Below the pieces are notes generated by a model that saw nothing but the letters and a program-made list of their open reading frames with translations, did no database searches and had not been told where the DNA came from. The position numbers and the translations under genes were made by a program. A stretch of 13,242 nucleotides of DNA from Pseudomonadota bacterium (GTDB taxonomy: Bacteria; Pseudomonadota; Alphaproteobacteria; Micropepsales; Micropepsaceae): the NCBI GenBank assembly GCA_025360685.1, contig JANYBR010000046.1:1-13242 (forward strand), read 5' to 3'. Below are positions 1-6,007 of this stretch, piece after piece (the first letter of the stretch is position 1; each line of letters opens with the position of its first letter).

Positions 1-880
1 GCGCGGTGGTCGAGTGTGGGTCGTGACGCACGCGGCTGCATCGCTTGGCGTCACCCAGCCCGCCGTCAGTGCGCAGATCGCCCGGCTCGAAAGCGAACTC
101 GGCTTTCCCCTGTTCACGCGTGCGGGCAACCGTCTGCGCCCGACGGCCGATGCGATCACGTTCCGGGCCGAGGTCGACCGCACGCTCGACCGCATTGACG
201 ATCTGGGCCGTGCGGCAGAACATATCCGACAGGGCCAAGTCGGCTCGTTGACGGTGGCGAGCCATCCGATGGCGGGCGTGTCGTTGCTGCCGCCGGTGAT
301 CGCCGCCTTCGCCCGGCAGCGGCCGAACGTGCGGGTCCAGCTCTTCACCCGCAATTCGGATCTGGTGCGCGGCATGTTCCCCTCCCGCACCATCGACGTC
401 GGCATCGCCGAGCTACCGATCGATCCGACTGGGCTCCACGTCATCCGCTATCGCATGCAGTGCGTGGCCGTCCTGCCCAAGGATCACGCACTGTGCGCCC
501 ACGAAATCATCACGCCGAAACTGATGTCCGGGCTTCCCTTTGTCGGCATGTCTCGCGAGTGGGCGGCTCATCATCTCGTCAACAGTGCGTTCGCGGAGGC
601 GGCGGCCCATCGCAATGTGGTGGTGGTGTCGGAATTATTCGCGATGATCTGTGAGCTAGTCGCTAACGGCGTCGGCGTCTCGATCGTCGATCCAGCCTCT
701 GCGCGACAGTTTCAGGCGGCCGGCCTCGCGATTCGTCCGTTTCGCCCGCTCGTCCCCTACGATATCGCGATCTTTCATTCGGCGGAGCAGGATTTGTCGC
801 CGATCAGCCGCACCTTCCTCGATGCGTTCGATGCCCATCTGCAGGGCCTCATCGCGCCAGCCACGGAGATTGATCGATGA
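1..880 (+). CDS. LysR-family transcriptional regulator, 5' cut by window edge, probable frameshift near base 23
   Basis: DNA-binding transcriptional regulator of the LysR type. The main reading frame is open from base 2 and has a GTG at 14, but this is not a natural start, because a LysR protein needs about 20 more residues before this point. The winged helix-turn-helix is plain from about residue 5 of the GTG-initiated product (HAAASLGVTQPAVSAQIARL, then LGFPLFTR), followed by a linker helix and a substrate-binding-like effector domain from about residue 85 (LLPPVIAAFARQRPNVRVQL). The residues expected just upstream, AVVECGS, are encoded in bases 3-23 in another frame that ends at a TGA (24-26), so one base seems missing near 23. 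The gene may be broken, or there may be a sequence error. It overlaps the downstream peptidase by four bases (ATGA), so the two are probably co-expressed. The inducer is unknown. Confidence 0.88.
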   Translation, partial: RGGRVWVVTHAAASLGVTQPAVSAQIARLESELGFPLFTRAGNRLRPTADAITFRAEVDRTLDRIDDLGRAAEHIRQGQVGSLTVASHPMAGVSLLPPVIAAFARQRPNVRVQLFTRNSDLVRGMFPSRTIDVGIAELPIDPTGLHVIRYRMQCVAVLPKDHALCAHEIITPKLMSGLPFVGMSREWAAHHLVNSAFAEAAAHRNVVVVSELFAMICELVANGVGVSIVDPASARQFQAAGLAIRPFRPLVPYDIAIFHSAEQDLSPISRTFLDAFDAHLQGLIAPATEIDR

Positions 881-2196
881 TCCTTTCGTCGGACCTCATG
901 GGACGCATCGCGGCAGATCCGGATTTGACGCGGGACTTCGAGATACTGTGCTCGTTTGGCGGAAGGCTGGCCGGAACAGAGAGCGAGCGCCGTGCCATGG
1001 ACTTCGTGGGCGAGCGCGGCGCCCGCGCCAGCGGCGTTTCTTGCCAAATCCTTCCAGTGAATTATGGCGGCTGGCGTGCCCTACGAGCCGAGTTGCGCCT
1101 CGCCGATGGCAGCCGCGCTGCTTGTCACCCCCTCGTGCGCACCGTCGCGACGCCATCGGAAGGATTGACGGCGGAGGTCGTTGACCTCGGCCGCGGCACA
1201 CCGGAGGAATTCGCCGCCCATCGGGCCGAGATCGCCGGGCGCTTCGTGTTGGTACGACATGAACTCATGTTCGCGGCCGGCACGATCCACCGGCGGCGCA
1301 AATACGACATGGCGCGCGAGGCTGGTGCCGTGGGCTTCTTGATTGCGGGACCCTTGCCTGGCGGCCTTGTCGCCGGCTCGTCCGGACGCGATGCGGGCGC
1401 GGACGGCATTCCGGCTGCCGGCGTCGCGCCAGAAACCGCCGCGCGACTCGCACGCACCGGAAGCGGCTGGTCGCGCGCGACGCTTCTGCTCGACACAGAG
1501 GAGCAGGACGCCGAGACCCGAACGCTATTATTCGATATGCCAGGCCGTGAGGAGGAATGGGTCGTGCTTTGCGCCCATGTCGATGGCCATGACCTGAGCG
1601 AAAGCGCCATCGACAACGCGTCCGGCGTGGCCGCGGCCCTCGCTGTGGTCCGCGCCCTCGCGCCCCAGGTCGCCGACTGGCGGCGCGGCCTCCGGCTCGC
1701 CTTTTTCAGTGTTGAGGAATGGGGGTTGATGGGCTCGGCGCGCTATGTCGCACAATTGAGCGAACGCGAACGGAGCAGCATTGCGTTGAACATCAATCTC
1801 GACAGCGTTGCCGGCGGAACACGACTGGCCGCCCTAACCAGCGGCTTTACGGCCCTTGAGCCTTTTTTGCTCTCAGTTGCTGATGCAAACGGTCATGGTC
1901 TTCGTTGCGTGCGCCCCCTTATGACGAATTCGGATCACGCCAATTTTGCGCTCGCAGGCATCCCTGCCGTCCGGGTGGTCGCAGGCTTCGATGACCCCGC
2001 GGCGCTCGTGCGGCTCGTTCTCACCGCCGCCGACACGCGTGATAAGGTGGCCACAGCCGAGCTCGCGGCCGCCGCTCAACTCGCGGCCTGCCTCACCGCT
2101 GCCGCATGCCAGGTGGACAGGCTGACGGCGGGCAATTGGCGCGCTCGCACTGATGGGTTGGCTATTACGGACTTCCGGCGAGCCTCCGCAAGCTAG
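877..2196 (+). CDS. M28-family zinc metallopeptidase (aminopeptidase type) with PA-like insert
   Basis: Predicted di-zinc exopeptidase releasing N-terminal residues from peptides or hydrolysing a related amide. The 439-residue product has no signal peptide or membrane segment, so it is probably cytoplasmic. Residues about 95-205 look like a PA-type insert (FVLVRHE through GIPAAGVAPETAARL). The catalytic domain follows with all M28 landmarks: H234 and D236 in CAHVDGHD, bridging D246 in AIDNASGVAA, the Glu pair E280-E281 in VEEWGLMGSARY, D309 in NLDSVAGG, and H354 in SDHANF. By family analogy these supply the two zinc sites and the general base. The start is the ATG at 877, overlapping the regulator stop as ATGA, with GGAG at 865-868 eight bases upstream. 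Its link to the hyu/ABC cluster is unproven: it lies on the opposite strand, beyond 555 bases of gene-free DNA. The substrate is unknown. Confidence 0.92.
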   Translation: MILSSDLMGRIAADPDLTRDFEILCSFGGRLAGTESERRAMDFVGERGARASGVSCQILPVNYGGWRALRAELRLADGSRAACHPLVRTVATPSEGLTAEVVDLGRGTPEEFAAHRAEIAGRFVLVRHELMFAAGTIHRRRKYDMAREAGAVGFLIAGPLPGGLVAGSSGRDAGADGIPAAGVAPETAARLARTGSGWSRATLLLDTEEQDAETRTLLFDMPGREEEWVVLCAHVDGHDLSESAIDNASGVAAALAVVRALAPQVADWRRGLRLAFFSVEEWGLMGSARYVAQLSERERSSIALNINLDSVAGGTRLAALTSGFTALEPFLLSVADANGHGLRCVRPLMTNSDHANFALAGIPAVRVVAGFDDPAALVRLVLTAADTRDKVATAELAAAAQLAACLTAAACQVDRLTAGNWRARTDGLAITDFRRASAS

Positions 2197-2252
2197 ATTC
2201 ACGTTACAATTCCGCTTCCACGATGAGCTATAAATGACGATGGACTTCCCCC

Positions 2253-2395
2253 ATGCGCTATTGGTGGGTGAACCAAAACCAGACCTATCGCCATGAAGTC
2301 GCCGGCGGCTATCTATGGTCGCCCAAGCGCAATGCCAACGGCGCGCGAAATCCCTTTTATGAATCAATGCGCGAGGTCGCTCCCTCCCAAACACG
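2253..2395 (+). pseudogene. Remnant of an HNH-endonuclease-like gene (N-terminal ~47 codons only)
   Basis: The ATG at 2253 opens a reading frame beginning MRYWWVNQNQTYRHEV and continuing GGYLWSPKRNANGARNPFYE to MREVAP. From memory this matches the N-terminus of a family of predicted HNH endonucleases of several hundred residues, often found in defence or mobile regions; I could not search to confirm it. In intact relatives I expect the text after MREVAP to run into a GD-V-FSF-DT motif. Here, from about base 2390, the frame changes to unrelated Ser/Pro/Arg-rich sequence and stops at 2493-2495. None of the three forward frames seems to resume the family pattern, so this looks like a recombination or deletion scar rather than a simple frameshift. 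It is unlikely to make a working protein. Confidence 0.5.
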
Positions 2396-2751
2396 TCTGC
2401 CTCGATCTATCTTTCCCGCTTTTGAAACGGCATCGTCCTCATGTCCCGTTCGGCCAAGGCGCCGCGGCGACGTGGCCAGAGAACCACATGTTTAAGGTCG
2501 GTTAGATAGGACACCTGGGCGTCGCGTTGCGCGATATGGAAGCTTCACGCGCGGCCCTCTCGATACAAAGAATTCAACCCAGCAAAGGAAAGGACGCCTA
2601 AGCTACCCAACCGGGTGACATTTCTAATGGTCCAAATCGTGACTTCCCTAAATGCGACGACACTGTCGACACAAAGCAACTATACAACGTCTCATATCGG
2701 TGCGGTTTACGACCGGAGATGCCGCTATTTACTATCTGCTTGTCGCGCGAT
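2396..2751. other. Gene-free stretch with no confident feature
   Basis: This stretch separates the HNH-like remnant from the 3' end of the minus-strand hyu operon. I see no ORF with recognisable protein character, no RNA gene and no strong stem-plus-T-run terminator. From about 2500 onward it is visibly less GC-rich than the flanking genes, which suggests different ancestry or relaxed sequence. A segment near 2605-2640 (containing GTGACATTTCTAATGGTCC) faintly recalls the ends of some IS481-like elements, but this rests on memory only. A short perfect inverted repeat, CGACA-C-TGTCG, lies near 2658-2669; it is too small to call a terminator. Confidence 0.4.
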
Positions 2752-3126
2752 TCACAAATCGACGTGATAGGCTTTAGAAGTGATCAACCATTCTCCCTCA
2801 ATCAGATGGTAGGTTAGATAGTCTATGAAATGCGTGGCGCCGATCCGTACTCGCACCTTCACGAGGGCCTGGCTGGCGGAGGCAAAATCTACCAGCAGAA
2901 CGTTTTCCTCACGTGGCGCATTCTGGCTTTTCGGCGATTTCCGCGTCGACAACACATCCTTGTAGGTGTCATAGGGCCAGACTGTCATGTTCCCATCCCG
3001 AAAGCCGTGTAACTGAGCCGTGGTCCAGAACACCCGGGCGAATTTGGAAACGTCGCAGTCGTACATCAGGTCAAAGTATCGTTGGACCGCGGGGAGTAGG
3101 AGTTCGAGAGAGGCGCTATCGCTCAT
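2752..3126 (-). CDS. Small NTF2-like (SnoaL/lumazine-binding-like) protein
   Basis: A single-domain protein of about 124 residues with the cone-shaped NTF2-like pattern: an N-terminal helix (AVQRYFDLMYDCDVSKFARVF), an acidic/aromatic middle, then alternating strands (NVLLVDFASASQALVKVRVR, FIDYLTYHLIEGEWLITSKA). It most resembles the NTF2 group often annotated as nuclear transport factor 2 family or putative lumazine-binding proteins. Such domains serve as small enzymes (isomerase, dehydratase, hydrolase) or ligand-binding partners, so no reaction can be assigned. I chose the ATG at 3126 (MSDSAS) because AGGGAG lies about seven bases upstream. A longer form from the ATG at 3147 would overlap the M24 stop as ATGA and add MNRRENT, but it lacks a good ribosome binding site. 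It is the last gene of the hyuA-hyuB-M24 operon, so its role is probably in the same pathway. Confidence 0.8.
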   Translation of the reverse strand: MSDSASLELLLPAVQRYFDLMYDCDVSKFARVFWTTAQLHGFRDGNMTVWPYDTYKDVLSTRKSPKSQNAPREENVLLVDFASASQALVKVRVRIGATHFIDYLTYHLIEGEWLITSKAYHVDL

Positions 3127-3143
3127 GGTATTCTCCCTGCGGT

Positions 3144-4289
3144 TCATTCGATGACGAACATTTTCGTGGTGTCGAAGTCCGGGGACAGCAGTTCGGGGTT
3201 CCCATCTGTAATCAGAAACAGATCATGGCAATGCCAGTGGTCGATGAACGGTTCAAGCGCGATCACCATCCCCGGCTCGAGCGCGGCGCGGCTGCCGCGG
3301 CAGAAGATCGGCTCCTGCTGGTGCCACCAGGCACCCACACTGTGTCCCACCAAGCCTGCCTTGTATTCCCAGCCAATGCGCGAAAAGGCGTCGTACACAA
3401 ATTCGTACAATTCGCCGACGGCGACGCCCGCGCGTAGCCGTTCAGACGTCTCCGCATAGATGCTGCGATATTTCTCGTAATCGGCGGCTTGTTGCTTCGA
3501 TGGCCTTCCCAACACTGCATTGCGGCTTTGGTGGCCCGGATAGCCATCCACGTAAGCGAGGTAGTCGGTCCGCAGGACGTCGCCGGATTTGAGTTCGAAA
3601 TCGCTTTCGCCGCAATAAATCACGGGATTGCGGTGCGAATTAAAAATGCCATGGGCGAATTCTGAGCCAGCCGCGAGACAGCCGCCGATGATGCGGCCAT
3701 GCACGTCTCGCTCACGCTCTCCGTTGCGAACTGTCGGAAAAACCTTGGCGAAAACGCTGTCGAGCGCTTGGGCGCCCAGCCGGAAGGCGGACACTTCGGC
3801 ATCGGTCTTGATCCATCGCACCTCGTCCAGCAGTTCGCTGCTATCGCACATTATCATGTTGGGACAACTGTGGGCTATTTCCTCCCAAAAGCCGGCGCCG
3901 ATGAAATTTTTGTCGAAGCCGACGCGGCGGGAGGCGACGCCGAGATCCAGCAAGGCCGCACTGACGCGCTTGAACAGGGACTCGTGGTAGCCGTCATAGA
4001 TTTCCAGCCGTTCAATCCAAGAATAGCGCGCAGCGGCGCCACTGGCAGTGGTCTCGACGACGAATACAGGCGCGCCTTGCCGTGGCCAGATTACGGCCAC
4101 GCCACGGCGCGACCCTGCGAGATCGAGATGCCTGGCAAGGGTTCCGTGAAATGCAATACCGGCAAGATAGGTCACGTTTTGTCCACCGCGCACCACGACG
4201 GCTTGAAGATCCTCGCGATCCATCAGGCGATACAAACGCTCAATATTGGCGATAATAGGCTTTCCGTTGCATCCAATAAATCCGTTCAC
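3144..4289 (-). CDS. M24-family (creatinase / Xaa-Pro peptidase fold) hydrolase with atypical metal ligands
   Basis: A two-domain 381-residue protein: a creatinase-N-like domain (about residues 10-150) and a pita-bread catalytic domain (about 160-378). Relatives include Xaa-Pro peptidases, creatinase and DMSP lyase DddP, so the reaction is not fixed by the fold. Aligned by motif to E. coli PepP, D242 matches D260, H316 matches H354 (GHSVGAWWH, with H323 conserved) and E346 matches E383 (EPGMVIALEP). The two bridging ligands differ: D271 falls on H253 (GYPGHQSRN) and E406 falls on H355 (HCHDLFLIT). The dinuclear centre of a classical aminopeptidase is therefore probably altered. The start is the GTG at 4289, overlapping the hyuB stop as GTGA, with AGGAG six bases upstream. 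Its place directly after hyuB suggests it acts on the HyuAB product, but that is inference. Confidence 0.9.
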   Translation of the reverse strand: MNGFIGCNGKPIIANIERLYRLMDREDLQAVVVRGGQNVTYLAGIAFHGTLARHLDLAGSRRGVAVIWPRQGAPVFVVETTASGAAARYSWIERLEIYDGYHESLFKRVSAALLDLGVASRRVGFDKNFIGAGFWEEIAHSCPNMIMCDSSELLDEVRWIKTDAEVSAFRLGAQALDSVFAKVFPTVRNGERERDVHGRIIGGCLAAGSEFAHGIFNSHRNPVIYCGESDFELKSGDVLRTDYLAYVDGYPGHQSRNAVLGRPSKQQAADYEKYRSIYAETSERLRAGVAVGELYEFVYDAFSRIGWEYKAGLVGHSVGAWWHQQEPIFCRGSRAALEPGMVIALEPFIDHWHCHDLFLITDGNPELLSPDFDTTKMFVIE

Positions 4290-6007
4290 ATCGATCTCCT
4301 GCGTTGTTCGGTCGCCGTCACATCAACACCGCGCCGGTCCGCCGACAGTTCGACGCCATACAGGGCGCGAGCGGCCTCAACTCCTACTACGCCGTCGCGC
4401 ACATCCCGCAGCACCAACTCAGGATCGCGATGTGCAGGATTCCCCCAGCCACCGCCGGCCGGTGAATCAATTCGAATTTCGACGGGGCCAAGCCGGCCGG
4501 TGCCAAACTGCGGCGGTGTCCATGTTGTTCCATCGGCAAGGAGGAACTCCACCGAACCGGCCGCGCCGGTGCCGCCGCCGTGAACACCGTATCCGGAGGG
4601 AGTGCGCTGTCCTTCGCCCCTATATGCGTATTCGGCTTCGTCTTCGACGACGACCCGATAGATCGCCCCGGCGCCACCACGATACTGGCCAGGGCCGGCG
4701 GCGTCGCACCGCAGTTCATGCTGAAGGAAACGAACCGGGTAGAGTTGCTCATAGGTTTCGCAGTTCGGCACGATGAGCTTGCCGAGACTGTTGAGCGGGC
4801 CGATCTGCTCAAAGCCGTCGCGTCCCTTAACCGCTCCCGCCGCAGGGAGCGCGTTCCAATGATACATGACATAGGTCGACCCTTCGGGGGTCTTGCCGGA
4901 CATGTTGCAATGGCTGACCTTGCCCCAGCCCGCGCAAGCCCGGTCGGGCGCCGCCTGCGCCAGCGCCATCCAGCAGGCGTGGATCATATCGTGCGCCGGC
5001 AACACGGTGCACATCGTCATCGGTGCTGGCGACCTCGGGTTGACGATAGAGCCGAGCGGCGCATTGATCGTGACGCAACGGTAGGTGCCTTCGTTGCGAG
5101 GTATCTCGGGATCGAGAAACGACGTTAGCGCCACGTAGGTTGCCGAGCGAGTATTACTGATCGAGCTGTTCTTAAAGCCTTTTATTTGCGGGTCGGTTCC
5201 GGTGTAATCTACATGGATAGTATCGCCGCGCTTGGTGATGATGACCCGGATCCAAATTTCGCATTCCTCAAAACAATCATTGTCGCTCATCTCGGCGCCG
5301 GCATAGATTCCGTCGGGAAGCTCAGACACAGCAGCGCGCATCCGGCGGTCGGCGTAGTCGAGGATGCCCTCGAAATAGCGGAGCCGGTCGGCCGCGCCGA
5401 GGTCTTGTGCGAGCTCTATCATCTGCTCTGCGCCGATTTGGGTCGAGCCCAGCATCGCTTTCAGGTCGCCATCGAGCAGATCCGGGCAGCGGCTGTTCAA
5501 TAGCAGAAGTTCCCACAGGTCGCGCCGCACTTGGGCTCGTTCGTAAAGTCTCAGCGGAGGCAGCCTGATGCCCTCGTGAAAAATTTCCGTTGCGGCGGGA
5601 TTGTACGTGCCGGCGACGCCGCCGCCGATGTCGGATTGATGCGCTCGGTTGCAGACGAAGGCGAACAGCGCGCCGTCGATGAACACGGGCCGGGTGATGA
5701 CCCAATCGGGAAGGTGATTGCCACCTGCAACGTAGGGGTCGCTGGAGATGAAGACGTCGCCCTCGGCGATATCGTCGAAGAACTTCAGCACCGCCTCCAC
5801 GATCAGGCCGCCACCGCCAGTATGGATCGGAATGCCGTCGGCCTGACTGATCAGGCGACCGTGGCCGTCGGTCAGAAAGCAGGAAAAATCATGGCTCTGG
5901 TTGAAGATCGGACTGCGAGCCGTTCTCAGCATCACCTGGCCCATGCGTTCCGCGATGTGGTCAACACGCTTCTGCACCAGCGCCAGCGTTACGGGATCCA
6001 GGGTCAT
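4286..6007 (-). CDS. hyuB: Hydantoinase B / oxoprolinase-family subunit
   Basis: Second subunit of an ATP-dependent hydantoinase/oxoprolinase-type enzyme; with HyuA it hydrolyses or carboxylates small cyclic amides or ketones in the cytoplasm. The 573-residue length is normal for the family. Typical features are the N-terminal MTLDPVTLALVQKRVDHIAE, the FNQSHDFSCFLTD segment, DVFISSDPYVAGGNHLPDW, the putative metal-binding NRAHQSDIGG (H123, D126), and the glycine-rich C-terminal part (GAGAIYRVV, GGGTGAAGSVEF, PAGGGWGNP). No truncation is seen. The ATG at 6007 overlaps the hyuA stop as ATGA, with GAGGG just upstream, so translation is probably coupled and the two subunits are made in similar amounts. 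The sequence alone cannot tell N-methylhydantoin, 5-oxoproline or another ring as substrate. Confidence 0.97.
   Translation of the reverse strand: MTLDPVTLALVQKRVDHIAERMGQVMLRTARSPIFNQSHDFSCFLTDGHGRLISQADGIPIHTGGGGLIVEAVLKFFDDIAEGDVFISSDPYVAGGNHLPDWVITRPVFIDGALFAFVCNRAHQSDIGGGVAGTYNPAATEIFHEGIRLPPLRLYERAQVRRDLWELLLLNSRCPDLLDGDLKAMLGSTQIGAEQMIELAQDLGAADRLRYFEGILDYADRRMRAAVSELPDGIYAGAEMSDNDCFEECEIWIRVIITKRGDTIHVDYTGTDPQIKGFKNSSISNTRSATYVALTSFLDPEIPRNEGTYRCVTINAPLGSIVNPRSPAPMTMCTVLPAHDMIHACWMALAQAAPDRACAGWGKVSHCNMSGKTPEGSTYVMYHWNALPAAGAVKGRDGFEQIGPLNSLGKLIVPNCETYEQLYPVRFLQHELRCDAAGPGQYRGGAGAIYRVVVEDEAEYAYRGEGQRTPSGYGVHGGGTGAAGSVEFLLADGTTWTPPQFGTGRLGPVEIRIDSPAGGGWGNPAHRDPELVLRDVRDGVVGVEAARALYGVELSADRRGVDVTATEQRRRSM

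Noticed and set aside
2293..2505. Alternative plus-strand ORF of 70 codons in the HNH remnant region
   Set aside because: It is out of frame with the recognisable segment and has no family resemblance.
3127..3147. Longer NTF2-like protein from the ATG at 3147
   Set aside because: It would give an ATGA overlap, but the ATG at 3126 has AGGGAG at good spacing and the upstream ATG does not.
3699..4583. Long plus-strand ORF (294 codons) opposite the M24 and hyuB genes
   Set aside because: It is antisense to two clearly recognisable proteins, has no family-like sequence, and long antisense frames are common in GC-rich DNA.
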